This document shows positions 11,222 to 23,496 of a stretch of 64,000 nt of DNA, one piece after another. The DNA is taken from positions 124,001 through 188,000 of the forward strand of contig JANEZZ010002766.1 of assembly GCA_026122225.1 (NCBI GenBank). The letters are read 5' to 3'. The notes under the pieces were generated by a model, which saw nothing but the letters and a program-made list of their open reading frames with translations, made no database searches and was not told the origin of the DNA. Position 1 is the first letter of the stretch. The number at the start of each line of letters is the position of its first letter. Position numbers and translations under genes: made by a program. Source of the stretch: Heloderma charlesbogerti (Eukaryota > Chordata > Lepidosauria > Squamata > Helodermatidae).

Positions 11222-11624
11222 TGTACACATTCAGAATTAGCATGTGTAAGAGCCTTTCCTAGGTTATACCACTGAGGCACAGGGGGTGGGGCAGTGGGGA
11301 GAGAAGAATGTCTGTGCAGAAGAAACACAGTGGACAGTCTCTGAGGTTTCAGCTCCAGAGTTCTTGCACTCACTCAAGAAAAGGCTACAGGTACATGTTA
11401 CACAGGCAAACAAGAGGACTGTGAAATGGAACAGAGGACAAAAGATGCATTAGACGAGGTTGGTTCACAATGTCAGCACACAGGAATTACAAGGGGAACA
11501 GTTTACATTCACAAGAAAATGACACTGGGTTCTACATAGTTTGACAACAACCAAATCTAGGGATTAAAAAACTTACTAGGAAGGTATTCCCATTGTCCAG
11601 AAAGTTCTGTCTCCTAACCTACTC

Positions 11625-12003
11625 TGGGCTTCTCCACACAGGGCTTTTTATCCCGCAATTTTACCAGAGCTTCTGCTTCCAGATTCTTTGCAGGATTAAG
11701 CTCAGCCCTTTCCATGCAATTCCCTCCCCCTCTTTTCCCCTTTATCTGCAAGTTCTATATGCTTCATTATACAGCCAATAGATGGCACTGTTGTTATAGC
11801 GCCACTTCCTCTTTACATGGACAAATTCAAACTGATTCAAAGCAGTTCTTTTTATTAGCTCATTATTTCTGTTTCAAACTAAGCCATGGAAATGGTCAGA
11901 AACCACAGGAGAGGCGCTGGATGTTTACGATGTCATGTAAAGGATCTACAAACTTCCATGAGTAACCAATCACAGGATAATAGCCCCACGTGGAGAAGCT
12001 CTT
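11625..12003. mobile_element. MITE with inverted ends
   Basis: Begins GGGCTTCTCCACACAGGGCT and ends CACGTGGAGAAGCTC, which are complementary. It contains TATCCCGCAATTTTACC and GTCATGTAAAGGATC. A diverged relative of the left half is visible at 17605-17800. Confidence 0.65.
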
Positions 12004-12097
12004 TGTCTCATCATTCATCTCCCTCAGTAAAACTCACCTTTCCCATTAAACCGTTGGCTTAACTCAGGTGTTAAGAACACAATTCAATTCTGGAGTT

Positions 12098-12330
12098 CTC
12101 TGGGGCAGCATTTCAGTGCTGGGTGGGGCCAAAGGCAAAAGGGGCGGGGCCAAATATACTATCATACTTCAGCTTAAAGCTCTCACTGCCAGTAACTAAG
12201 CCTTATGAGAGGCATTTCAAGCTTTTAGAATGGGGGAAAAGCTGTACAAAAGCCAGAAAACTACCAATCAGGGGAAAGGGAGACTGAATTTGGCCCTTGA
12301 GCCTGAGGCGCTGCACCCCTTCCTTAACCC
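12098..12330 (-). mobile_element. hAT MITE family A fragment
   Basis: Reverse-orientation copy of the family best seen at 25725-26027. Shared phrases are CACTGCCAGTAACTAAGCCT and GAATTTGGCCCTTGAGCC. Confidence 0.65.
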
Positions 12331-12968
12331 CCTTTGCCTCATCCTTAACTAAAACAAAGCCTAAGTATGCATCTGCATTCTCTTACCTTCATTCTTTATT
12401 ACCTCTATCTTTCCTTTTGCTGTTTTCCTTACTGTCGTAATTTTGATTGTAAGCTCTTTGGGGCAGGAACCTGCTTGTGTTTGTTAGTTTATAATGCACT
12501 ATATAATTTAGAAAAATAACAATCCTAGATGCATGGTCAGTGAGTGGTGGGGAGGGAAAAGCACAATGGTTATACACAAAGGCACTCTTCTCTTTACATA
12601 GCTTGCCAATGCAAAAGGGTGGGGAAAGGCACCTCTAAGATAGGAGCTCTGCTGTGGAACATGGCTTCCAAGATTAGCCCTGGTTGAAACTAAAAACTCT
12701 GACTTTAAGCCAGAAGCAGACTCGCGGTATCCCCATATGATAGACATTAGAAATAAGGAGATACCAACACAGCAAGCTAAGTATTACTCACAATGCAGAA
12801 AGAAAATCTATCGTAGTAGCAGCAAATGAACGGAAGGGTCCTTAGGACTGCTGTGGCCTAATCCTGCAAGATGCTAAGTCCCAACAATTCTGACAGCTTC
12901 GGTAGTTGCAACTGCCCAGCACCTTGGTCAGATTCTCTCTCTCCCTCCTGTCCTTTCCTCAGTTATTT

Positions 12969-13062
12969 AGCTGAGGCTGCAATTCTGTGCTCACTTACCT
13001 GGGAGTAAGCCCCACTGAACCCAACAGGACCTGCTTCTGAGTAGGCATGTATAGGATTGTGG
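12969..13062. repeat. Short dispersed repeat
   Basis: CACTTACCTGGGAGTAAGCC, CACTGAACCCAACAGGACC and GTAGGCATGTATAGGATTG. The same unit recurs at 33118-33172 (inverted) and 42845-42935. Confidence 0.6.
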
Positions 13063-13872
13063 TGGGAGAGGCTTACTCACTCTTCCATTCAAGAGTGAAT
13101 CTAAAGTAAACTGGTCTGGTGCAAATGATTCAAAAATACACAAATAATTTAAACACAATGATCCTAAATGCATATTACTTCAAGATAAGACTGCCATGAA
13201 TCAACGAGAACCTCCCCACCCTTGAGTTTCAGATCATGGAACAGTTTCTCTATTGACCACCTGCCCACCCCCACATATATTCTGTCTCACACACACTTAC
13301 AATTGAACAATTTCCCCCTTGATACTTGTGAGAGAAGCTAGAGCGACGACATATACCTGGCACATACAGGCAGTCTCAAAGTGGGCGTTCACAAGGTCTG
13401 CTAATGCAAATTTGCTTACCTTTGGACTATTCTTTTGTCTAAACAATCAAGGTGATTATAGGGTAGGTTTCCCTCCATCCTGCAATCATGTCCATTTATG
13501 AGCAAAAAATGGTGATTTCAATTGCCATTAGGAAATGTGTGGGGCACAAAAACAGAGTGCAGTCATCTGTTGGAGATCAATAAAGACAGCTTGATCTTAC
13601 GAATGTCCCCTGTCCTCCTGCCCAGGATAGAACGCTATTCTTCAAACACAATTAGAACTTTTAAACCACTGAATCTAGCCAGCAACCTCAGACTGAATAT
13701 CTTAATTTTAAAGAGAACATTTAAATGTGGTCTTCTGGAAAACAAGACAGACAAAAACTGGCCCTGTATTTTAATCCCCTGGGAAACAGACCAAAACCAG
13801 ATGCTTGTCCTTTGTGAAAACAATAAAACCTCTAGCCATGGAGGGAAAGTGGAGGGGGGCTGAATAACTTAC

Positions 13873-14098
13873 CCCAGATCAGAGTAAACAGATGGGCCTT
13901 GGAGATAAGGAACAGTGAATATACAGCACCAGTATGGAGCAAGGCCATTAGGATGACATTTCTCCAGACAATTCCTTGGTTCCGTCCAACTTTCCGATCG
14001 CTTCTCTCTGCTATTGATCCCAAGGAGCTTTCTTCTCTTCCATCGTCGGGCATTTTTGTCTCTCCATCCATCATGCTGCTGGCTCCTTGCTTTGACAT
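13873..14098 (-). CDS. SCD5: Stearoyl-CoA desaturase 5, coding exon 1
   Basis: The minus-strand ATG at 14096-14098 opens a 75-codon exon ending at the donor GG|GTAAGT (donor begins at 13872). The C-terminal part reads IVWRNVILMALLHTGAVYSL then FLISKAH and LFTLIW. This matches the start of SCD5, including its first membrane segment, and the exon ends inside the codon as in mammals. SCD5 is an ER-membrane delta-9 desaturase that introduces a double bond into saturated acyl-CoAs; its histidine boxes lie in later exons, outside this window. The N-terminal 35-40 residues are poorly conserved and polar. Two further Met codons follow at residues 9-10, so the exact start is not certain. I preferred the first ATG because the frame is open there and a long CT/GA tract lies just upstream. 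Confidence 0.93.
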
Positions 14099-14102
14099 GG
14101 CC

Positions 14103-14104
14103 GA

Positions 14105-14138
<34 letters not shown>
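14103..14138. repeat. (GA)n microsatellite in the SCD5 5' leader
   Basis: GAGAGAAAGAGAGAGAGAGA-type run ending about 5 bases upstream of the SCD5 start. On the sense strand it is a (CT)n tract. Confidence 0.95.
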
Positions 14139-14139
<1 letters not shown>

Positions 14140-14194
14140 ATCAGCTCGCGGTGGACAATCAGACTGCGAAAGCTGGCAGAATAAATGCTCTCTT

Positions 14195-14530
14195 TGATTG
14201 GGGAGATGAATGGCTATTGTTGTCGTTTTTCCGCTTGGGGGGGGGGTCAGATTTCTTTTCCTTTTCTCCCCTCCCCCACTTCTGTCCCTTCTTCTGCTCT
14301 TTTCTTTCTCAGGGCTGCTTTCTGAATTTGGTCTATGGATGCAAGTCTTGGTGTGCAGCATCTGTTGCTGGCATCTCATCCATGATGCTGATGCTGTGTC
14401 AGAGCCGAACTCCGCACAGCAACAGAAGATGAAAAAGGGGGGGGGGAGAGAAAGAGAATGAGAGAAAAGACCTGCATAGCTACAGCCAATCAGAGCTATA
14501 TGCGGCGCTCTTAAAGGGGGGGGGGAGGGG
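14195..14530 (-). promoter_or_regulatory. SCD5: Candidate SCD5 upstream regulatory region
   Basis: About 100-430 bp upstream of the start codon. A CCAAT box lies on the gene strand at 14197-14201 and an inverted one at 14486-14490 (AGCCAATCAG on plus), close to a GCGGCGC patch and G-rich runs. NF-Y-type CCAAT boxes are known in SCD-family promoters. No transcription start can be fixed from sequence alone. Confidence 0.4.
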
Positions 14531-15045
14531 GGGGAGGGAGAGGTACAGCATTTCTGTCCACTGTTGCCACATCTTGTCCAGACTGAATTGATATCTATTT
14601 CCATCCAACAAAGAAACACGTATTTGATATATAGCGTTCAGAGCCAACTGGTACTTCTCTTGAAACAAGACTTCTAGGCCTCTGTGGGGTAGCTGTAGAT
14701 CCCTTTGTGTTAAGTGGCTGAATGGGACGAGGCTGATATATGCCCCTGCTATTTCCCACTGATATTTTTATCGGCTCCATAGACTAATATCCATTTTTAA
14801 TTCTCCTGTGCTTGCAGGAAAGGACTCTACTATTAAGATAGTGGCGTCAAATGGATCCCAATTTAATCATAGTTTGGAGAAAAAAAATTAGAGGCATTAT
14901 GCAAGGACTCCAATTTAATAATGAAGATAAGGAGGGTTTTATTGCTATATGAAGGTTACAGCTACACAGGAATGGTGGTTGGTAATGACCTGTCCCAGGT
15001 GAGATAATATCAAATGGGCCCTAGGCCTCCCTTGTCTTTCCTTAC

Positions 15046-15345
15046 AGGGCTGGCCCAAGACATTCTCCTGCTTGAGGCAAAAGACAAAATGGTGCCTGTC
15101 CCATTCCACATACAGAAGCTGACTGGACTGGCAGTTGAATCGTCAACACTGGTGATGGGATAATGGGACAGCAAAGCTAGTTTAAGGGCTGAGGACAGGC
15201 CGTGGGCCACGCACAGCTCTGCCCTCCAACAGAGGGAAATGGCCAGGGGCTCAGGAGGATCAGCTAAGGGCTGCTGCTGCCTCCCAGGATCTGTTGCCTG
15301 AGGCAGTTGCCTCATTCTGCTGGATGGTTGGGCTGGCCCTAGAAC
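15046..15345. mobile_element. MITE with GGGCTGGCCC-type ends
   Basis: Left end AGGGCTGGCCCAAGACATTC and right end GGTTGGGCTGGCCCT are inverted. Internal phrases TTGCCTGAGGCAGTTGCCTC and CCTGTCCCATTCC recur in opposite orientation at 61478-61770, with fragments at 16305-16420 and 33312-33445. Confidence 0.7.
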
Positions 15346-16095
15346 ATTTGCAGACACGAGCCAACTCTTTTTTTTTTTTAACATCAAGTGTCATTATAGA
15401 TGAAGCAAAAAGAGTACTAACCACACACAGAGTCACCTACAGCTAGCAAAGAATGACAAAAATAGCAAATAATAAGACAGACAACATAGCAAATAATGAG
15501 ATGTGAGGGCTTCAAGCCCCCTCCAGCCTGAGTGGTGAAAGCAAGCAGAGCAAATGGCCTCTGCAGCAAGAAGATGAGGCCACTTTTTCACCCTGGCCTG
15601 CTTCCTCAGAGCATTCAGTTACAGCCTGCAGCTGAATCTCTCCCCTCCTCAACCAGCCATTATACACAATGCCAGAGCCATCCTACCCCCACCCCCCAAA
15701 TCAGGAAATGACTCAGTTTCTTCTAGGTTCCATCTTCTCCTTCTTTTGACATATCCTGTGGGGTAAAAATGGATTCCTGAGCATGGTCACCAGTAGGCCC
15801 ACCCAAGTCTTTTTTTCTGGTTGGTTGGTAGGTAACCTTAATAGGCAGCCTTGATTGCCTCAGAATAGAAAAAGAAGAGAGGGGCATTTTATCCAAATTG
15901 GGGTTCTCTCACACTAGTTAATTTACCACACACTGCCATGCCAGCTTCTGGCTCCTGGGTTCTGCCTCTTGTAGGCCCCCACATACAGTTCTACTTATTT
16001 GCGTGTCAACTTGGGAACATAAAAAGGGCTGGAGTGAGATATGTTGAACTCTTATCACCTCTGTGACATTCTATTCACCAGCTATTTTGGAGATA

Positions 16096-16165
16096 ATAGA
16101 ATCATAGAATAGTAGGGTTGGAAGGGGCCTATAAGACCATTGAGTCCAATCCCTCATGTTTTCCC
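16096..16165 (-). repeat. CR1 3'-end fragment
   Basis: AATCATAGAATAGTAGGGTT followed by GGAAGGGGCCTATAAGACC and TTGAGTCCAA. Confidence 0.9.
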
Positions 16166-17908
16166 ATTGCGTGAAACTCCTTCAGCATAGGAATAAGGGA
16201 TAATGACTCTATGGATATACAGAATTTTTCACTTCCTAAACCATGAAACCTTGTAAAGTTGGATGGTAAACCAAACGTGGACTGGAATAAACTGATTAAA
16301 GTGCCCGGCCCGGCCCAAGGCAGGTTGCCGCCTGAAGCAAGCAGGTGCCACTGCTGTCCCACTTCTTTTTCCTCTGGTGGCGGCAGCTGTGCTGTCGCCC
16401 CCCCCCCCAATCTGTTTGATGGACCTCTGTACCAGCTCAATACAAAAGCAGCCACAAATGCAGATGGGAAAGAGAACTGTCTCTTTCTTGTCTTCCCCCA
16501 GCATTGCTCTTTCTACAGGAAAGAGATAAGCCAGTTGCTGAACCCGTCCCAGTCGGTGCAGTTTCAGCCTTGATACAAAAGAACAAAATGGAGAAAAGAA
16601 ACCTGAGGAGCTCTTCTCTTGTGCTGACTGCAGCAATAGTGGTCATCCATCTTGCCTGAAGTTCTCCCCAGAGTTCACTGTTTGGGTGAAGGCCTTACGA
16701 TGGCAGTGTATTGAGTGCACATACAAATTTATAACATACCTGCTTGGCTGTTGACTTCTGACCCTCCGGTGATTTGACCAGGTGCAGCCCTCATTGACAC
16801 TTAATATCAAAGGCCAAAGATATTTACAGTTTATGTTAACCATGGGGTAAGAGTGGGGGGAAAGCACAGATTATCCTGCCCCAAACAGTGCCCGGTTCAT
16901 TGGAATGATACATAGTGCCATAATGATCTTGTCACAAAATCTATCAAGCATATTATTTTTTTGGCTCAATCAGTACTTTATACGTACCATGTGTTCAGGA
17001 TGCCAGAGTCAAGATGTGGCGAAGCAGTTAGCAGGTGAATACTACAGCTCTATGGGGATGCATTTTTAAAAAGAGACACTCACTTCATTTTGTGCGAAAT
17101 TCACTTTGTCTAAATTATTCTTTCCCATCCTCTGCTGAGGAGCTTCAAGGGCATAGGACCACTATATACCATACTGTGGTACACTTTGCCAACTGAGGCA
17201 TGCCTGGCCTCTTTCCAGCTGTCTTTCTGTCACTAGGTTAAAACATGGCATTACTACTAAGTGTCACTCTCTGGGCATCTTGGGTTGACATTTTGTTTTG
17301 ATCTGCCTGGAATTTTGCCAACTAGTTAAGTTTTTTCCCCAGGTTTTTGAATGAGTAATTATTTTAGCATGGCTTCATGGTGGCTATACGTTGTGGTGGG
17401 CAGAGAATATGGTAAATCAAATTCAAAAGTAAATACTTTTATCCTGAGTGCAGCAGTTGAGGTCTTGAAGAATGCTTTGGCAGACACAGAAATCTAAGGT
17501 CAAGGAGAATGTCGCATGTGAAGGATGGTCATTAAGAGTGACTGGGTAAAGGAACAGAGAGCTGCACAGGGCATGGATGTCCCAACTGTAAAAGTGTGTG
17601 TGGGCTCCTTCACGCGGAGCTTTTATCCTGCTATTGTGATTGCTCCTTCATGGAAGTTTGCAGGCTCTTTACATGATGCCGTGACCCTCTTGCACAAAAT
17701 GCCCTTTGTTCTGTTTTTAAATAGATCGCAAATAATGAGCTATCAAATTACCCTGTTGTGTTCCTGCTTGAGTTCCCTCTGTGAAAAGAGTTAAAGCGGC
17801 AAGAAGAGGAGTAAGATCAATGAAAGATGACGGAAGACTCAGATATGGGGAGGGGGAAGGGGGAAGGGGATGGGGGAAAGGAAGCAGATGTAAAGAGAGT
17901 CAGTTGTG

Positions 17909-17956
17909 ATCCTGCATTTAAAACGGAAGCAGAAAGCCCCGTTTTAAATGCAGGAT
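17909..17956. repeat. Perfect inverted repeat (hairpin)
   Basis: ATCCTGCATTTAAAACGG at 17909-17926 is exactly complementary to CCGTTTTAAATGCAGGAT at 17939-17956, with a 12-nt loop. Probably the remnant of a small palindromic transposon. Confidence 0.9.
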
Positions 17957-18359
17957 TTTAGGTTGGTGTAGAAAATGCCCTCTGTGTGTGTGTGGGGGGG
18001 GGGTGTGGGGAGAAGTGAATTTGGAAACTTCTAAGAGTGGGCAACTTTTCACTTTCAAAAACACTGTGCCTCTGAGCAGGGCCACACCCGGCAGTCATGA
18101 CAAAGTAGAGGCCATATTAATCGGCTGATGTTTACTGGCTTTTCAGCATTGGAGTGTGTGGGTAGGTGGGTAAATAACCTTAGAAAATCCTGTGGAATCA
18201 GGTGTCCTCCTGTTTGAACATCCTCTAGTGGGAACAGTCCACCAGCTCAATTACCAGGCCTGGAAACCACTAGGATAAATGTCCCAACTCCCCAACTGCT
18301 AGGCTGGAACTCAGATTGCACAGAATCACAATTTTCAAAAAGTACCATCAATGTGAAAA

Positions 18360-21300
18360 TGACTCAGCCTAAAAAGTTGAATTCCTCTCTTTGGGGCTGC
18401 ATTCTAATGTTATTGAGATAACTTAGATATGGCAGTGAATAAACTTTACTCATGTGCTTAGAAGAGGTGGTAGAAATGTAGTCCTTCTCATCAACATCAT
18501 CATGGCGATCACTTGTGACCGAGTAAGATTGTCTTCCAAAGACAGAGTCTATATATGTAGATAACTCTTTAAAAGGATTAGACAGATTCATAGAAGATAG
18601 GTCAATCAACACATTAATCTCTAGCAGTGGGTCTGCAGGTAGCTGTAAGGCCGATTCTGGATCTACACAGCCTCCCACGGTGAGGACATAGGTTTCCAGG
18701 TGGAAGGCGGTCACGATGAGGGTTTGCTTGACGTGCCTTCCACTGAGCTCGCTTCTCCCTTTCGATCTGTACTCGTGCTTCTTCAAAGTCCATAGCACCT
18801 TTAATATAGGCTGACCTCCAGTTGGAACGCTCATGAGTTAGAGCTTCCCAGTTCTCAATGCTTATGTTAAATTTTTTTAGATTAGCTTTAAGAACATCTT
18901 TAAATCTCTTTTGCTGCCCACCAGTATTCCGTTTTCCATTCATAAGTTTTGGGAATAGAGTAACTGCTTTGGAAGATGATAATCAGGCATTCGAACAACA
19001 TGGCCCAGTGAAGTTGATGTTGGAGAATCATTGTTTCAATGCTGGTGGTCTTTCCTTCTTCCAGTACACTCACATTAGTCTGTCTGTCCTCCCAAGTAAT
19101 TTGCAGAATTTTTCGGAGGCAGCGTTGGTGGAATTTTTCGAGAAGTTGGGAGTGGTGTTTATAGATGGTCCATGTTTCACAGGCGTACAGTAAGGTTGGT
19201 AGTACAATGGCTTTGTAACCAAGCATTTTGGTCTCCCTGCGAATGTCCCTATCCTCAAGCACTCTACGCTTAATTTGGGAGAATGCTACAGTCGCAGAGC
19301 TCAGGCGATGCTGAATTTCAGCGTCGATGTCGGCTTTTGTGGAGAGATGGCTGCCAAGATAAGAAAAGTGATCGACATTTTCCAGCATCACACCGTTAAG
19401 CTGGATTGATGGCGCTAGAGAGGGATTGGTTTGTGCTTGCTGGTAAAGCGCTTTGGTTTTTTTGATGTTAACTGAGAGGCCGAGCTTTTCATATGCTTCT
19501 GCGAAGATGTTTAGGATAGTTTGGAGATTTTCCTCTGAATGTGCGCAGATTATGTTATCATCAGCATATTGAAGTTCTGTGACAGAGGATGTAATTACTT
19601 TACTTTTTGCTTTCAGCCTACTGAGATTAAAAAGTTTTCTATCTGTTCGATATATGATTTCTACACCAGTGGGAAGTTTCCCTTCAACAAGGTATAGAAT
19701 CGTAGCGATGAAGATAGCGAATAAAGTTGGAGCAATAACGCATCCCTGTTTAATGCCTGATCCTACTTTGAATGGATCACTTTGAGAGACATTGTTATCT
19801 AAGATTATTGCCGTCATGGAGGAGCTGCAAGACGTTCACAAATTTATTAGGGCATCCAGTTTTCAGAAGGATGGTCCAGAGAGCAGTACAATTTACAGTG
19901 TGGAAGGCCTTAGTCAGATCAATAAACGCCATGTACAGGGGTTGGTTTTGCCCCCTGCATTTTTCTTGGAGCTGTCGTGTGGTGAAGATCATATCCACTG
20001 TCCCCCTGGAAGGGTGGAAGCCATTTTGGGATTCAGGGAGGATGTCTTCTGAGATAGGTAGAAGGCGGTTTGCGAGGATCCTTGCCAGGATTTTGCTTGC
20101 CATAGCTAGAAGGGAGATACCTCGATAGTTTCCACAATCTGTTCTATCACCCTTTTTAAAGAGAGTTATAATTATGGTATCCCTGAAGTCTACTGGGATC
20201 TCCTCCCTCATCCAGATTTTTTCGATGAGCTTGTGAATCTGTTATGTAGCTTCAGGCCCACCTTCCTTAAAAACTTCAACAGGGATCCCATCGGGTCCAC
20301 TAGCTTTATTATTTTTCATTTGGTTAATGGCTTTACTGACTTCCTCCAAACTCATCTCTGATTTGTTTTTGTGGGATTTGCGAGAAAACCTCATCAGCCA
20401 CAATAGAGTTATGGTTAAGGAGGTTGTGGTAATGCTCTTTCCAACGCAGTGCAATAGACTCTTTGTCCTTTAGAAGTTCGGCACCATCTATTGAGCATAA
20501 GGGGTTTGTACCATGGTTTGTTGGTCTGTAGATGGCCTTTGTGGCATTAAAAAAGCCCTCTGTGTCATGGGCATCTGCAACATGCTGGATTTCTTGAGCT
20601 TTCCTTATCCACCAGGTGTTCTTAAGTTCTCTCGTTCTTCTTTGGACCTCAGCCTTTGCACTGGCGTAGATTTTTTTCTTAGCAGCATAGTTGATGTCTT
20701 TTTGCCATATTTGGAAAGCTTTCCTTTTATTATCAATAATATGTTCAATCTCCCTATCATTCTCATCAAACCAGTCCTGATGTTTCTTAGTTTAGTATCC
20801 AATAGTTTGTTCACAGGCTATGATAATGGAAGTCTTCAGTTTATTCCATTGTTCCTCGACATTTTCAGGAGGTTCCATAGGTAGATGTTCCTTGAGGGTT
20901 GTTTGAAAGCAGGGTCGCTTAATAGGGTCTTGAAGGGCTTGGGTGTTCATTTTACGCCTTGGTTTTCTTCCTTGGAGCCTACGTTGAGGGACAATCTTAA
21001 TGGCCATCATGGAACTAATTAATCGATGGTCTGTCCAGCAGTCATCAGCACCCATCATGGCTCTAGTGAGGAGTACATCGCAGCGATCTCTGGCACAGAC
21101 AATTACATAATCTAGAAGATGCTAGTGCTTTGACCGCGGGTGCTTCCATGTTTTAAATTTATTTTTCTGATGAAAAAGTATGTTGGTAATGACAAGATTA
21201 TGCTCTGCACATTTAGTCAGAAGTAGAATTCCATTCTGGTTGCTATTGCTGACTCCTTCTTTCCCAATGGTAAAAAGGTAAAGGTGTCCCCAACCAGTCG

Positions 21301-22740
21301 TGCCCGACTCTAGGGTGCGGTGCTCATCCCCGTTTCTAAGCCGAAGAGCCAGCGCTGTCCGAAGACGCTTCCGTGGTCATGTGGCCGGCATGACTGAACA
21401 CCGAGGTGCACGGAACGCTGTTACCTTTCCCGCCGAGGCGGTACCTATTTATCTACTTGCAATTTCTTGCTTTCGAACTGCTAGGTTGGCAGGAGCTGGG
21501 ACTGAAGACGGGAGCTCACTCCGTCACGCAGCACTCGGGTCTCGAACTGCTGACCTGCCGACCTTCCAGTCTGCACAAATCAAAATCATGCCCAACTCTT
21601 GCATTGAAATCACCCAGGAGGATGATTTTATTCTCCTTAGGTATCTCTGATAAGATGGTGTCCAGTTGGGAGTAAAAAAATTCTTTGATGTCTTCATCAG
21701 CATCTAATGTTGGTGCATAGGCACTTAGAATAGTTGCCTGCTGGTTTTTGGCAAGCTTTATTCGGAGGGTTGAAAGTCGTTCGCTAATGCCAGTAGGAAC
21801 TTCTGACAAGAGCTTCATAAGATCATTTTTAATAGGAAAGCCTACTCCATGTATTCATCGTTCTTGTTCAGGCAGTCCTTTCCAGAAGAAGGTGTAACCT
21901 CCTTTTTCTTCCTTCAGTTGTCCCTCTCCTCCTCTTGGAGTTTCTTGGAGTGCTGCTATGTCAATGTTAAAACGTCTCAGCTCCCTTGCAATGATGGCAG
22001 TCCTGCATTCAGGGCGTTCACTATCTGTATTGTCCAGCAGTGTCCATATATTCCATGTTCCAAAGTCCATTTGTCTTTTGTGACCACTAAATGGTGACCC
22101 CACTGGATGCGGTAATCCAGTCAGGGAGAAGATGAGGCAGACTATGTTTAGGGCACCTTTTCTAGCACTCTCCCCATACGGGGTGAGCAGAGTGGATCCT
22201 GAATAGGACTGCTCAGTCGTGGATACAGCTGCCGAACCACTCAACTGCCTCAGTCCTTGAGTCAGGACAACAGAATCTGTATCCACCACCCATGTGCCAG
22301 TCCATGACTAGGGGCTTCTGGATTTCACAGTCTCTGCCCCTGTTGCCATTCGCCGATCGCCATGGGACTTTTGGTTGGTTGGGTTTAGATTGGAAGACAC
22401 CTGTGCGTGAATTTGTTTTATGTGTGGAGATCAGTGCAGAATGATCAACACACAGTCTTCACAGAAAAGGCTTTAATCCAATGGCATGAATATCATGACA
22501 ATTGGTGGTTCTTTATCTGCTGCAGCCTTCATCCGCCTTCTCAGCTGTTGTAACATTCACTTTGTTATCTTCTGCCTGTTCTGCCGTTGAGGACTTCCTT
22601 GGATCCTTCTTTGGCTGGTTCCTCCCCCTTGACTTTGCCGCCATGGGTGACCCTGCTGGGAATACATAACTCCCAACAGCTTTGCTCACAGGGTTCATTG
22701 GAACGCACAAGCCCACTCACCGCAACAAGGTGATGATCCA
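18360..22740 (-). mobile_element. Degenerate RTE-like non-LTR retrotransposon (APE + RT)
   Basis: Minus-strand element of about 4.4 kb. From 5' to 3': a lysine-rich N-terminal frame (about 22513-22774), an APE start reading FGTWNIWTLL and IDIAALQE (21855-22289), APE LLGDFNARVGH (21516-21818), RT EVSKAINQMKNNKASGPDGIP (20242-20454), a fragment with FIDLTKAFHTV (19795-20211), LQYADDNIICAHSEENL (18900-19817), and a C-terminal region with a zinc-knuckle-like remnant (18614-18834). The frame is broken at several places, so the copy is dead, though the RT Asp pair survives. A SINE interrupts the endonuclease at about 21272-21585. It differs from BovB, and the exact clade was not resolved. Confidence 0.85.
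21272..21585 (-). mobile_element. Sauria-type SINE (BovB-like tail) inserted in the RTE-like element
   Basis: On the plus strand it starts GGTAAAGGTGTCCCC and AGTCGTGCCCGACTCTAGGG. The latter matches the BovB 3' terminus seen at 63230-63245, as expected for a SINE mobilised by BovB. Then follow GGTCATGTGGCCGGCATGAC and GCGGTACCTATTTATCTACT, and a B-box-like CGAACTGCTGACC near the tRNA-related head. The APE frame of the host element is continuous on both sides. Confidence 0.85.
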
Positions 22741-22862
22741 GTGAGTAAGATAGTCCTTCTAGCTCCCTCCTCACACACCCGCTTCTACAAAATGCTATTT
22801 ACAGTACTTGCTGCCTGGGCCTCATTTATTTTATCTTTTCTATCACATTACAGAGCTGTCAT

Positions 22863-22921
<59 letters not shown>
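22863..22921. repeat. (GAAA)n microsatellite
   Basis: About 14 uninterrupted AAGA/GAAA units. Confidence 0.97.
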
Positions 22922-23496
22922 GACAGCATCTCTGTTGTTCTATATCCCACTGCAGGATTTGTTAATACAGAGCTCATGAGTACCAGAAGGATGACAGAGA
23001 AAATAGTTCGCTGGAGCTAGAGGACAGTTTCATCCATGACCATCAGAGTGGGGGAGGGGAGAGAAAGGCATATGCCACAGACAATTTAGGGCCAAGATTG
23101 GGAAACACTGCATTAGGCCTCACAGCAGCCTTGTAAAATGAACCAGTGTTCCCCACCTCTATATTGCAGATGCTCAAGATGAGGCTGTAAGGTGGTGGCT
23201 CACCTAGTTGAGATCATGGCAGAAGTGAGACTTCAACCAGGGACCTCCTGGTTCACTCAGGTCAGTCCTCAGCCACTATGCTCTATAGTAGCTCTGAAAA
23301 GCCCTCTCCCCCTGCTCCCAGTTAATCAATGAAGCAGAGTTTGGAGCTTGCAACTCTTGGGGCGGGGGACACACCAAACCTACCACTGTGCAGGCCACAT
23401 CGATGTGCATGGTTCTCTCCCCATCCCTCCGCTCTAGAATGGATTAAAAAGGCAGATGGCTTGTCCTCGCATATATACAAATCTGCCTGGGGATTA

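Larger units (their letters stand above)
1..13872 (-). other. SCD5: SCD5 intron 1 (partial)
   Basis: The intron begins at the donor GTAAGT (ACTTAC at 13867-13872 on the plus strand) and extends beyond the left edge. I found no second SCD5 exon in it; the family's first intron is long in other vertebrates. It holds BovB and CR1 at the left, then repeats listed separately. The stretches 3626-4000, 4641-7140 (AT-rich, with a weak CR1-like piece near 6230-6340), 12331-12960 and 13065-13860 show nothing I can identify. Confidence 0.75.
14600..18360. other. Intergenic region upstream of SCD5
   Basis: No coding exon recognised. It holds a MITE (15046-15345), a CR1 tail (16096-16165), a G-run, a perfect 18-bp-arm inverted repeat (17909-17956) and a (TG)n-G-run near 17979-18010. 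The remaining sequence is unique-looking. Confidence 0.6.

Noticed and set aside
14071..14619. 182-codon minus-strand ORF upstream of SCD5
   Set aside because: Composed of (CT)n and C-run translations; it overlaps the SCD5 start in another frame and resembles no family. Likely a low-complexity artefact.
22741..22965. ORF with a repeating KERKKERKK pattern
   Set aside because: Translation of the (GAAA)n microsatellite.
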